Below, piece after piece: positions 22,803 to 33,119 of a DNA stretch of 64,000 nucleotides (its first letter is position 1; every line of letters begins with the position of its first letter). Source of the stretch: Oxytricha trifallax (Eukaryota > Ciliophora > Spirotrichea > Sporadotrichida > Oxytrichidae); NCBI GenBank assembly GCA_000711775.1, contig ARYC01003232.1:1-64000 (forward strand), read 5' to 3'. The position numbers and the translations under genes are program-made. The notes beneath the pieces are model-generated. The model saw nothing but the letters and a program-made list of their open reading frames with translations, was not told where the DNA came from and ran no database searches.

Positions 22803-22915
22803 GACTGAATGAGTCAAACTCAATATGTGCAGCAGTAATCATATTAACATCATTTGCACCATCACCAATAGAAACCTGCTCTTTGTTCGTGCGCTTCACT
22901 CTCTGACCTTTAAAT
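22803..22915 (-). CDS. P4-ATPase (phospholipid flippase) fragment, likely MDS
   Basis: The minus strand reads RVKRTNKEQVSIGDGANDVN followed by MITAAHI. IGDGANDVNMI is the hinge motif of P-type ATPases, and the form with NVxMIxxAHI is typical of the P4 (lipid flippase) subgroup. These enzymes move phospholipids between membrane leaflets using ATP. Similarity stops right after AAHI, where GVGI would be expected, so a segment boundary lies near 22803. The region is strongly GC-rich, unlike its flanks. Only about 30 codons of an enzyme of more than 1000 residues are present. Confidence 0.75.
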
Positions 22916-22923
22916 GTATTAAT

Positions 22924-23166
22924 AAATTCAAATTATTATAAGAATATAATAATTTTTGTATATATCTTTAATTAATGATAAAATATTTTTGCTTTAATAA
23001 TAATAATACAAACTTTAAATATATTATTTGCTTAAAGTTTTCTCCCATTTCATCTCTAATCTTGAAGTATTACCTGATTTTTTTAATAGCTATTTTGAGA
23101 TTAAATATATCTTTCTCATACCTTAATATTTAATTAAGAAGTTTTGTCCTCTACACGAGTTCTAAC
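22924..23166. other. AT-rich spacer
   Basis: Nothing recognised. Confidence 0.5.
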
Positions 23167-24184
23167 TCAATTCTAATTACCTTACAATTCTATAATATAA
23201 ATTTGATTTTTGTAAGAGTTATAAATTTTAATCTATTTGATTGCAATCCTCAAACTGTTTTTTAGTTGATCTTTATTTATATACAAATTTCTTGAATTTG
23301 GGCTATATCCCCAACCAACGATTTCCTGCTTATTTGTCTTTTTTTCGTTCAATAGCTGGATTTCCATTTTACAATTCTAGGAATTACTTTTAAGCTTAAT
23401 TAGAAATATAACATCTTTTATTTAGATATGTGGTGGTAACTTAAACATTATTTAGTAAAATAATTAATTATATCTTCAAAAGTTATATCATCATATTCCT
23501 CAAAATTAGTAACAATTTCCCTCAAATGTCCAAACTCTATACATTACAGACAACTCTTGTCTTTCATAGTAATATTCCTCTTGATAAAACCTATATACTT
23601 TATTTTTATTAAATCTTCAAAATGATTATCCATATCGAGGGTTATATCAAATGTGTAAAAAGCATAGGGTTGCTACAGAAATTCTATGACTTCTAGCTTA
23701 ATAGTTATTCTGAATTATTTTTTCTCTCTTACGTATAGGATAACTAGCAGTTTGATTAAAATTATTTAGTTGATAATGACATTTTTTATTCAGCTAAAAA
23801 ATTCGATAGTTCTCTTACTTATTTTTTAATGTAGTCTAATTAATTTTGGATATTTTGATATTGATTTGCTAAGTTAATAAACTCAAATTTGCACTCTCAT
23901 ATCGCTTTCTCCAGTTAATCTTTTATAATATTATCCACTCTTTCTTTCGCTTCCTTAATTGCATTCTTATACTAAATTATATGAATCTACCAAGGTTCTA
24001 AATATTATAATTTTTTAATATATAAAATTAGTCCAATTTCTCTTTGTTTTTCTTCATTCCATTTCTATTATGATTCTATAAATGGAACTTTTTTTATATC
24101 TTTAATTGCTTCATTATCATGTTTTATTTTAGTGTTAAATGTTTTACTGATTCTATTGTTGTCATTTTGAAATAAATCCTGCAT
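23167..24184 (-). CDS. Coiled-coil protein gene, broken into three frames
   Basis: It starts at an ATG at 24184 (MQDLFQNDNNRISKTFNTKI). The first about 205 codons are rich in charged helical sequence (ESQQKWNEEKQREIGL, AIKEAKERVDNIIKDQLEKA, NLANQYQNIQNQLDYIKKQV) with one in-frame TGA near 23907. The reading then moves to a second frame (KLEVIEFLQQPYAFYTFDIT, CIEFGHLREIVTNFEEYDDI) and to a third (MEIQLLNEKKTNKQEIVGW, GYSPNSRNLYINKDQLKNSL) ending at a TGA at 23169-23167. The three frames together read as one protein of about 300 residues. It could be a decayed gene or one interrupted by short IESs. No family is assigned with confidence. Confidence 0.5.
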
Positions 24185-24217
24185 TTTAATAGATTTCTAT
24201 AATAAATAGTTGAGTAA

Positions 24218-25027
24218 TAAAGCGAATTAAGCTATTTGAGAGTAAGTTTGAATAATTAATCAAAATTGTATATAGATTTAATGTATAGATGAAGCACGAT
24301 AAAGTCTTAATAAGTTCAGAATATAGTGATCTTTTACCATCAGGTTCTATTGAGACTGTCGACACATCTTAGAGATCGGTGCTAGTTTGGAACCTCATCC
24401 TTCATGCATCAAAAGTAGCTAATCATATCGTTGGATAGTTGTAATCTCGATCACATCTCCATTTAAGACAGCCAATCAGTAGATCCTTTGAGAGGCCAAA
24501 CCTCCATTTTACTCTTTGATTTTTAATAATTTTGATTAGTTTTATTAAATTAATTAGGCTGATTAAAACTTTTAAAGTTTTAATGCGTTTAAAATAATAA
24601 TCATGTTAATCGTTTTAATCTATAGAGAAATTTTATTAAAGATGTCTGATTTAATTTTTTATAAATGTGTTTAATTAAAGCTCTGCCTAATTAATTTAAT
24701 AAAACTAATCAAAATTATTAAAAATCAAAGAGTAAAAATGGAGGTTTGGCCTCTCTAAGGATTTACTGATTGGCAGTCTTAAATGGAGATGTGATCGAGA
24801 TTACAACTATTCAACTATATGATGAGCTACTATTGATGTATGAAGGATGAGGTTCCAAACTAGCACCGATCTCTAAGATGTGTAGATAGTCTCAGTAGAA
24901 CCTGATGGTAAAAGATCACTAGATTCTGAACTTATTAAGACTTTATCGTGCTTTATCTATACATTAAATCTATATACAATTTTGATTAATTATTCAAACT
25001 TACTCTCAAATAGCTTAATTCGCTTTA
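24218..25027. mobile_element. 810-bp palindromic (foldback) element
   Basis: Two arms of about 345 bp, nearly exact inverted copies, surround a central loop of about 120 bp near 24620. The outer ends are TAAAGCGAATTAAGCTATTT and its inverse. No target duplication is clear. It has no coding capacity and is unrelated by eye to the 415-bp MITE family. It lies 34 bp upstream of the coiled-coil gene's ATG. Confidence 0.9.
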
Positions 25028-25121
25028 AATGATTTTAAGCTTTATTAATTATTGTAGATATTCGGCATCTAGGATGACTACTAATTTCAAAATTGATAGC
25101 AAATAAAATTTGTATTCTTAA

Positions 25122-25418
25122 TCAAATTCGTCTTGTTACAGATTTACTGTCTTTAGTTGACTTCGCTTTCTTCACATCACTCCAAAATTCTTAGAAAGCT
25201 GTACTGTTTAAATTATAAAATACTGATTTATTGATTTTTCTCATCCTGATGTTAGGCCTACATTTATATTTATGACAAAACTTTGTGTTTTATGGTCTCA
25301 AGATATAACTTAGTCTCATAGTTGGACATTTCTCTGAATCAAGTTTTCTGAATGTGACATGATCTTCATCCATAAGTGCTTGTAGCTGTGCTTTAATTCT
25401 AAGTCTATTTATTTAAAA
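25122..25418 (-). CDS. Unidentified basic protein fragment
   Basis: About 98 codons on the minus strand are open without TGA until the stop at 25124-25122. The composition is unusual for noise: LRIKAQLQALMDEDHVTFRK, LDSEKCPTMRLSYILRPQN, KFCHKYKCRPNIRMRKINK, EFWSDVKKAKSTKDSKSVTR. It is basic, with a Cys/His cluster. It lies upstream of the palindrome and the coiled-coil gene on the same strand, so it may be an N-terminal part of the same locus or an independent gene. No family is recognised. Confidence 0.5.
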
Positions 25419-25669
25419 GGTTTGATATAATATGAAAAAAAAGAAGGTTTAATATAATTTGAAAAAAAGAAAGTCTTATTTTTATTTACCCTCCAGAAAT
25501 GTTGCTAAAATAGACTGACCAAAATACATGCACTGTTTTCAAACACATATCAAAACTAAAGTTTTATTATTATCCTAGATAATAAATTCCTGAATTTATT
25601 ATTTTTAGCAATTTCAAAAAAGAATGATAATTATTTTTTAACTCATTAAAACCTTTTTAGATGCTACTT
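25419..25669. other. AT-rich stretch with a short imperfect tandem
   Basis: 25418-25474 has two imperfect copies of a GGTTTRATATAATWTGAAAA unit. Nothing else was recognised. Confidence 0.5.
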
Positions 25670-26212
25670 ATCTACGAGCGATAGGCAATTCTATTACTTT
25701 TTGGAAGTATTTTTTACAAATTCTTTTAATCAGGCTATTATAAAATCAATAAATTTCATATGCTTAGAACTTTATTGAATAAAATGGAATTTCATTTTAT
25801 TAGTAAAGATTACTTTTTATAATTGATTGTATCTTACTATCTCATATTTTACTAGTCTCTCTATAATTTATTTTTCAACTTATTTTGAGAGGTATTTGGT
25901 AAATTAGAGTTTTCAATTATAAATAACATAATAAAATTAATAGTTTTTATTTTTCCCTCTGAGACTCAAACTTACTTTCCGATGTATATTCTTTAACTCC
26001 AATTTATCTCTTATTCCATAATGTAGCTCACCTTTCTATACTTTCGTTGTGATAATAACTAAATAATTCCGCAAAAATCAGCTTTAAAATCTCAAAAATT
26101 GAGCAATTTCATAATTAAAAGCTCTCAAAAATTTATTTTATGGGTATTTCTTGAGGCAGGAATTTATGAAAAATATTTTATATTAATATATATCCAAAAA
26201 ACTAATATATCA
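25670..26212 (+). CDS. Open frame, possible membrane protein fragment
   Basis: About 180 codons on the plus strand with a single in-frame TGA near 25889, ending at a TGA near 26210. Hydrophobic stretches (AILLLFGSIFYKFF, LIVSYYLIFYQSLY, NNIIKLIVFIFP) alternate with charged segments (CDNNQIIPQKSALKSQKLSN). It could be an earlier part of the gene that continues at 26537. Chance remains possible in such AT-rich DNA. No family is recognised. Confidence 0.3.
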
Positions 26213-26536
26213 TGAGAGGTTTTAAATTTAATGCAAATTTTTAAAATGAGTTGATCAATAAAAGTTAATTCTCTCTAATTTATTATTATATTTTTAGTTT
26301 CTAAATTTTCTAAATTTACATAAGATTTAAGAATTTAAATCTTAATGAAATCCTTTAATTCTCCTTCTTTGGAGAAGTGAAATTCCTAGTTCTGCCAAGT
26401 AAATTATATTTATTTATAATATCTTAATGTTTTTAATCAAACATTAATGTATTAATCATTATAAAAAGCTAATTAAATTTTTGGATCAATTTATTTGAAT
26501 AGAATTACTTCTAATAAAGTAAAATAATATGATTAT
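26213..26536. other. AT-rich spacer, nothing recognised
   Basis: Low-complexity sequence only. Confidence 0.5.
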
Positions 26537-27289
26537 ATGGCAACAATCTCACAGACTGATCAAAATAAAAATAAGCAAGCTCCCATTCTTTAAATCGATA
26601 GGAAAATTTAGAACCCTTTTTATTATACTTGTTGTAATGAAATACAATTACAATCTCCTTAATTTTTGTTAATTTATATTTTAATGTTGAAAACTTTTCT
26701 ACTTTGGGAGAATTTTTGTAATTTAATTTCTATAAAATTTTTATTATAATTTTTACTACATTATGCAGATAAAGTAACATAATTTTTACAATAATATGGG
26801 AGGTAGAGAACTTATTGCCTTTTATTGAAAATGCTTCACTTTTAAGATAAAGTAGTTCAAAAATTCACACATTCCCTCGTTGCTTTCTAAGAATAAATCA
26901 AACAAATTGCTATTTTCCAATACATAATTTCTAAATTTGGTAAATTGGCTTTTATTAAACATTATGATCAATATTTTTTTAAAAGTAGTTCAATTATTAA
27001 TCTAATGCTAAAGTATAAAATTCTTGAGCAAAAAGGGAAAAAAGAGGAGATTAAATCAGGTTTCAAGGAAAGACTGAGCGGATTATGAGATCTCGAAGTT
27101 CTTGAAGTTAAAGGGCGCTACTCTGAACCTATTTTGAATTTCTTACTTGTTCCAGTTTTACAAAATATGTTTGATTGTAAATAGGAGTTAGTTTAAAATC
27201 CAAAAAATATACAACAAAATATATATTATTCTGAGAAAACGTCATTTGCCGATGATATATTCCCCGTGAAATTATCATAATATTATTGA
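26537..27289 (+). CDS. Unidentified gene, 250 codons with one in-frame TGA
   Basis: It runs from an ATG at 26537 (MATISQTDQNKNKQAPILQ) to a TGA at 27287-27289. The only internal TGA is at 27086-27088. The N-terminal half has a Cys pair (FYYTCCNEIQ) and hydrophobic helices; the later half is charged (LEQKGKKEEIKSGFKERL, LEVLEVKGRYSEPILNFL, YYSEKTSFADDIFPVKLSQ). The part around 27000-27290 is GC-richer and looks the most genuinely coding. Related frames continue at 27381 and 27790. It could be a gene with short eliminated segments, or a pseudogene. Confidence 0.45.
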
Positions 27290-27380
27290 AATCTTTAAGT
27301 TCCTCTTAGAAATTTAAAAATAATCATCCTATAGAGAATTGGAAAGCCCACACACGATATATTTATACAAGCTTGATGAA

Positions 27381-27668
27381 ATGAAGCATAAATAGGGAAG
27401 GATTAATTTTTTGGTTGGTCCATTATTAAGACCAAGTGTTCTGATAAGATCTAAAATTGCCAAAGAATTTTTAATCGTTAGTCAAACTGTTATAGATAAA
27501 GCTCATAAAAAATTTGGAGTAGGAATTAAAATAAATTTTTCTTCTTTGATTAAAATTGATGTCATAGAAGAAATTGACATTTTTTTGGGAAAATTAAAAA
27601 AAATATTCTTCCTATATAATAGTTCTTCTAGATTTTTACGCAATTAAACTATAAATCTATAAAGTTGA
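27381..27668 (+). CDS. Unidentified ORF, 95 codons
   Basis: ATG at 27381 (MKHKQGRINFLVGPLLRPSV), TGA at 27666-27668. Its middle (RSKIAKEFLIVSQTVIDKAH, KKFGVGIKINFSSLIKI) has protein-like composition and is open even in the standard code over 27411-27647. It probably continues the gene at 26537-27289 after a short AT-rich gap (90 bp). No family is recognised. Confidence 0.4.
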
Positions 27669-28330
27669 TAATTAAATTCTAAAAATAAATTTCAAGATAT
27701 ACTTGTCACAACATGATTAGGGTGAAAAAATTTTAATTTTATAAGCAGTTAAATCGATATTGCTCCAACCAAAATCAGTCTTTAAAAGGCTTGGATGGAA
27801 GTTCAGGAACGATAGAAGAAATATATTATGAAATGATTCCAAAAATGAGTATCTCCACTAAAAGACTTGTTGATTTCGATTAGGATAACATTCTTTTTAC
27901 TTATTGATGAATTGTATGTACAAACTATTCCTTCATACTAACTCTGTGGAATTTAACATTCTTGGAACAAGAGGTACATCTTAGATTGTGTTGCTAAATG
28001 TATGAGACATCTTCTTAACTGTATATATTCATAGAAATATCCAAGAGATGATATTGCAAACTAAAACTAGTACTTTATGAACCTTTAATTTTTATAGAGG
28101 TTTTTGTTTAAATAGTTAAATAGAGATCTTTATCAAGAGATATTCAATATTAATGAGGAGTATAAGTCTTCTGAAAGGGCAGAAAAAGTATTTTCCTATA
28201 AATTTTTAAAGTCTAATAATTATTTAACCATCAAAATTACAAAGATTGATCTATCGGATAACCTCTTATAACCTTTCTTAGTGGTCCATAGTGCCCATAC
28301 CATAGTACATCATTAACAATTATCATAGAA
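27669..28330 (+). CDS. 3' part of the unidentified gene; copy 1 of a duplicated segment
   Basis: Plus-strand pieces in more than one frame include GLDGSSGTIEEIYYEMIPKM, STKRLVDFDQDNILF, and FKQLNRDLYQEIFNINEEY followed by SSERAEKVFSYKFLKSNN and YLTIKITKIDLSDNL. The last block (28228-28316) has an inverted relative at 29165-29239 encoding NINIKITKIDLSDRPL. Related but non-identical flanking residues show that these are two diverged copies of one coding segment facing each other. Confidence 0.45.
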
Positions 28331-29239
28331 AAAGAATAAATTTCGTTTAAATATGACAAATGTTACTATATTATTTTAGTATTTCATTTGAGTTTTTCAT
28401 ATCTTACAACATTAAAATTAAATAAAATTATAGGGAACTATTTTATTAGTGGATTAATTATAATTTACTTATTGTGTAAAATATGAATAAATTGAATGTA
28501 AAAACACAAATACAATAGTCAAGAAATATAGAAGCGTTTCTTATAATTAATTGAAATTTATTCTTTTTCTAAGAATTATTGAGTAAGAATTTAAATATCT
28601 ACCAAGAATTAGAAATTAATCAAGTTTTTCTCTATAGTATTAAGTTATATATTTTCTAATTTACTAATTAAAACCGCACTCCAACCCTAACTATAGATTG
28701 GTTTGAGTTAGAGTGCGGTATAGTGTGAATTAAATTATATATTTACAAATTATTAAAATATGACATTTCGTTTAATATAGATTGCATAAAGATTAAATTA
28801 ATAAGTTACTTATTTATAAATTAAAGTATTTTAACTAATAAAATTGATAATGTTTAAAATTTAAACATTTTAAAAGTATGATTTATAATAAAAAATTAAT
28901 GATAGTAAATTAAATTAAAATGAGCTGATGTTTATTACAAGCGGTATGTCATATTTTAATAATTTAGAAATATAAAATTTAATTCACACTATACCGCACT
29001 CTAACTCAAATGAATCTATCGTTAGGGTTGGAGTGCAGTTTTAATTATTTAATTTGTATAATAAATAATTTAATACTATAGAGAAAAATTTGATTAATTT
29101 CTAATTCTTGGTAAATATTTAAATTTTTACACATTGATTTAATTTGGTTTGGGTAATATGATTCACAAAGAAAGGTTATTAGAGGTCTATCCGATAGATC
29201 AATCTTTGTAATTTTGATGTTTATATTATTATAAGTCAA
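28228..29239. repeat. Large inverted duplication with a palindromic core
   Basis: The outer arms (28228-28316 plus 28567-28667 on the left, and 29043-29239 on the right) are inverted, diverged copies of coding sequence. The left arm contains about 250 bp (about 28317-28566) absent from the right arm. The inner 28668-29042 is a 375-bp palindrome with its own short hairpins (ACCGCACTC...GAGTGCGGT). The left-arm excess is a candidate insertion or IES. Confidence 0.75.
28668..29042. mobile_element. Palindromic core element, about 375 bp
   Basis: Its ends are AAAACYGCACTCCAACCCTA and the inverse. The arms are nearly identical over about 100 bp and include TAGAGTGCGGTATAGTGTGA. It looks like a foldback element lying between the two coding copies. 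No clear target duplication was found. Confidence 0.65.
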
Positions 29240-29419
29240 TTAAAGTTTTGAGAAAAATATTTTATTTGCCCACTTTAGAGACTACTATTCTAAAGGTGGA
29301 AAAAGGGTTAGTTAGGTATCAATCTGCTAGCAACAATGTTAAGTCGTTTTAAATTCTGGGCATGGCATCTCCTGTTGAGTTCGCTATGATCCAGACTTGA
29401 ATAATGCGATTTAGGCTTC
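29006..29419 (-). CDS. Copy 2 of the duplicated coding segment, 137 codons
   Basis: A single minus-strand frame is open from 29419 to the TGA at 29008-29006. It reads SGSQRTQQEMPCPEFKTTQH, CCQQIDTQLTLFPPLEQQSL, KWANKIFFSKLQLTYNN, INIKITKIDLSDRPLITFL, CESYYPNQIKSMCKNLNIY. The C-terminal part runs into the palindromic core. It is related to the plus-strand fragment ending near 28330 but better preserved. The family is unknown. Confidence 0.45.
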
Positions 29420-29839
29420 CCTAAAAAAAATGAAATTTTTTATAAGAAACAAAAATATTTTGACTGGTAGATCACATCAATTAAAACTTTGGTTTATAAT
29501 TTAAAGTTTCATGCAAGTGGCGCTTTTGAAAAGAAAAACTCAAACAAAATACTCCATCTACAAATGATAACTTATCAGCTTAAACAATCAAGAATGAAGA
29601 TGTTGTAATAGGGCTTTTTAAATTTATATCGAAGATTCCTTCGTTTTGCTTGCTCAAATAACAGATTGAGAAATTATTAATATTTATTAACTTCTACATT
29701 TAAAATTAAAAAAATATGCTTATTTGCTACAATTTTTATTAATAACACTTCAAAAAATCATTATTTCAGCCCTTGAAGGTAATGTATATAAAAAAACAAA
29801 TAATATAAATGTCTTTTTTTAATTTTATTTATCAACTAG
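29420..29839. other. AT-rich stretch, nothing recognised
   Basis: No supported features. Confidence 0.5.
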
Positions 29840-30422
29840 GGTTGACACAGTTAAGCAAATAGAAAAGATAAAGCAGCTAAAAAAAGATGTTGCAGCAATT
29901 CTAATAAATGAGAGGCATAGCTAGAAATGATATGAAACCTTAGAGTATTTTCAAAAAACTCATACATCAGCAATCAAAGCATATCATACTCAAAGAGCAT
30001 AATGGATAAAATGTCCGATAAAATCTTTCCCTGAACTATAGGATTCCTTTCTTAAGCTTTGAGAAAACTTTCAAGCTTGAAAGTGTACAAAAGGAATCCC
30101 TTCAAAGGTTGTGAATATGATGGAATTGCTAAAATCTATTTATAAAAAGAATGTTATAGCATATAATATTTTAAGTATTTTCAATGATTGATGAAATATT
30201 TAATTCATGGATTTAGATATGAAGGATTGTTCTACTTTGAAGATTAAAGATCTTTATATTGAATTTATAAAAGGTCCTGGCTTAGACAGTCGCTTGATAA
30301 TAGGCAGAACAGCCCATTGAAAGATTAAGAATATGAAGCTAGTGAAGACGAAGACACGGAGGAGGTAGAAAAAATAAAGAATAATATTTTAAATTCCCTG
30401 TAATAAACAATTTTAGATTGAT
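29840..30422 (+). pseudogene. Unidentified coding remnant with several in-frame TGAs
   Basis: One plus-strand frame keeps a protein-like composition over about 150 codons despite several TGAs (VDTVKQIEKIKQLKKDVAAI, YETLEYFQKTHTSAIKAYHT, IPSKVVNMMELLKSIYKKN). A second frame follows with a strongly acidic tail (QEYEASEDEDTEEVEKIK) ending at a TGA near 30420. It is probably a decayed gene. Several TGA positions sit where tryptophan or arginine would be plausible. Confidence 0.4.
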
Positions 30423-30842
30423 AAGATACCAGTTATTTTGTATTTAAATTACCATAAAATATAATCTTAAACTTAAAATTTGTCTATATTTATAAATAAC
30501 TCTCTATCTTTCAATCAACTCCTAGTTAAGAGCAGGATTAAATTACCTTAATTATTGAATAAAATTTTGAGTCAATTTTCTCAATTATTAAGTGAGACCA
30601 TTTTTATCTTCCAATTGATTTAATTAAAAAGACTTGATTTTTAGGTAATAAAATAATTTAAATTACATTTCATCTTTATTTAATAAAAATAAATTATAAT
30701 AAATAAATTACAATTTTCCCCAGAACTTCAAATTTAGTAATAATAAATTTGACATATAAATAACTAAGTATAATCATAAAATTTGATAAATGAGTGAATT
30801 TATTATTTCTTTGATAAATAGAATTTAATCTGATGATTTAAT
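30423..30842. other. AT-rich stretch, includes the uncertain left end of TBE copy E
   Basis: No terminal repeat could be identified with confidence. Confidence 0.4.
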
Positions 30843-31860
30843 ATGGTAAAGGGAATAAGTATTTCTCAAAGCATAATAGATCTGGTACTTAAGTTAAGAT
30901 TTAGTTCTTCATAGGCTCTCGACCATTCAATGACTTACTTTACTTACAAACAAATATAGTAAGTGATTGGCTTGATCATACGTTAAATCTCTAAAATATG
31001 CACACACAGACACTTTAATAGAAGTGAATAAACTATCGTTTCAAGTCCCATTAGGATTTATCTTTGCCGCATATCGAGTTTCTCACTTTATACTCAGACT
31101 CTTCAATCTTAAAAACATTTATCATTACTTAATATATGCAAGATGTTCACAGATAAAATTCAGATAAAAAAATTAATCTATCAAAGCTTTAATAGATGTA
31201 CAAAAAGAGAGGGATAGATATAAGGTCATGAGAAGTAATTATCGTATAAGTTCTTTGAAATAATAGCAAATATACAAACAATAAAATTACTGTTTATTTT
31301 TTGATTTAATTAACCAAGGCTATAATATGATTTATATGGATGAAGCAATATTTAAGCCCCACTCCATCACAAGAAAATCTTGGGCCCATAAATATCAAAA
31401 TAGTACTCTTAAAAGAGAGATTGACCGTCAAAATACAATCTGCAATAGTGTATATCAGTAAAGATGGGCTCGAATCATTCTTAATTTGACAAAATTCAAT
31501 TAAAAAGGAAGATATAATTTATAGTTTAGCTCCGGTAGTCAATAAAAATAAGGAACATAAACTTGCTATTTTTATGGATAATTTACGTGCCCACCATGGC
31601 AGGGAAGTCAAACAGAAATTTTAAGATAATATTATCAAGATAATATACAACGTTCCGTATTCCTCTAAGTTTAACTGTATTAAAGAATAATCCTCCAGAG
31701 TTAATTAAAGGTAAATAAAAAAAATAATTAGTTTGGATTTTATGTTCTCCAATAAAAAAGCTCATCACAATTATAGAAGAAAGTTTACTATAAATTTTTT
31801 AAATTAACAGTAAAAGAACTGAGATTAGACATATATCGAAAATGAGACAAGTAATTAGTC
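30843..31860 (+). CDS. TBE-related DDE transposase, copy E (inactive)
   Basis: ATG at 30843. The N-terminal region (LKLRFSSSQALDHSMTYFTY, KQIQQVIGLIIRQISKIC) aligns by eye with that of copy C. The first catalytic Asp is present (YMDEAIFKPHSI, near 31340) and so is the second (FMDNLRAHHGREVKQKF, near 31575). At the third position the block reads FNCIKEQSSRV, with Lys where copy C has Glu, so this copy should not be catalytic. Frame changes occur between blocks. Confidence 0.75.
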
Positions 31861-31899
31861 AATGAAAAATAAAAGGTCACATAATTTAGTTAATTTATA

Positions 31900-32680
31900 T
31901 AACTAATTAAATTAGCTAAATCGTTCACATTTAATTCCCATGTAATTTCTTTGGTAGTGGAGATACCATTACATTTTACTCTTCTCTCATTTCTCTATCT
32001 TCTGGTCATTATTATATGGTCTCTTCAATATAAAAGTTTTTGTAGTTCTTGACAAGTTCAAATCTATATCGTTTCTTATTAACTCTCCTAGGTCTAGACT
32101 TAATCTTAAGTAAAGAATAAGCTTTTCCCTTTCGCTCTAGAAAATGTTATATTATCTATGTTTACTTAATAAGTATGGTTCTTCTTCAAGTTGTTTTAAG
32201 AAGTCTGGGCTAACTAATATCTAGCGCCCTTCGATTCTTCTTGAGATACATAATTTCTAAGCTTATATTACTGTCTAACAGTCTCTTCCAAATATTCTTA
32301 GGATAATGCTCCAAGCACTTCATAGAAAAATGATTTGCTAGGCAACTCTCCAGGATCCTCATTATAGTTTAGATGATCAAAAATTACTTTATCGTCTTTA
32401 ATTTTATTGAATATAGATTGAACTGATAACTGATAGTTGGATATATTGATACTCTATTTTGCTATTGACTTTATCAAGTGCTTCTTCTGTTATTAAACAT
32501 CTTTGATAAACTTCATTGAGGTCTTTTTGTAAGGTGGCATGTAGAAGCCCTCTGCTAAGTTAAGTCAAATAAATCTTACAAATAAACTTAAAGTAATTAT
32601 ACCAATCATGCTTTGAACTAAGCCTACCCTCCAAAATCCTAGCATCTATTAATTAAAGGCTTTGCTATTGAGAGGTGTTT
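31900..32680 (-). CDS. TBE middle ORF (22-kDa type), copy E
   Basis: This is the best preserved middle ORF in the window. The minus strand reads ARILEGRLSSKHDWYNYFKF, ICKIYLTQLSRGLLHATLQK, DLNEVYQRCLITEEALDKVN and then, after a single frame change near 32390, DHLNYNEDPGELPSKSFFYE, VLGALSQEYLEETVRQQYKL and a Gln/Thr-rich basic tail. The N-terminal half is helical. It is opposed to its neighbours, as in TBE. No function is known for this protein family. Confidence 0.7.
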
Positions 32681-33119
32681 AGTTTAAATTTTCCATATAG
32701 TTTACTAAGAATTACTTAGTATTTAATAATTATTTGTTTGGCTTACATTTATTTTAACCTATATATATATTGGCCTAGAGGGCTTAATCATAAACTTGTA
32801 TTAGAAGCCTTCAAAAATAACGCATCGCGCACATTTCCAAGGAAATATAAGTCTATGTGCTCCTGTTTTTTTTCTCTAGTCAAAGTTGAATTTGTAAGAT
32901 TTTGGATCATAAATTATAATGTTATATACATAGGTACATAAATTTAAACTTATTGTAATATAACCTAAAATTTCAATTAAAGTAAAGCTACTTAAAGCAT
33001 TAATTTTAAGTATAATACTTAAAATTCTAAAAATGTAACCTCCTACCTAGATATTTAATTTATGTTCCCTTTGTTAAGTATAAAAGTAATTTATTATTGC
33101 GATTTATTAAATAAACATA

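Larger units (their letters stand above)
22621..22923. repeat. 20-bp perfect inverted repeat flanking a coding island
   Basis: 22621-22640 (ATTAATACATTTAAAGGTCA) and 22904-22923 are perfect inverted copies. The right copy overlaps the first codons of the P4-ATPase fragment that reads leftwards from it. It may be a small inverted-repeat element or a rearrangement relic. Confidence 0.85.

Noticed and set aside
28673-28735. Hairpin as a transcription terminator or RNA gene
   Set aside because: An inverse copy occurs at about 28990-29040 as part of the palindromic core element, so it is a repeat, not a host signal.
29840-30422. TGA read as tryptophan in this organism
   Set aside because: Several in-frame TGAs fall at plausible Trp positions here, but elsewhere frames end cleanly at TGA (for example 6079, 8123 and 39269), and the TBE copies show TGA only as a lesion. 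Decay is the simpler reading.
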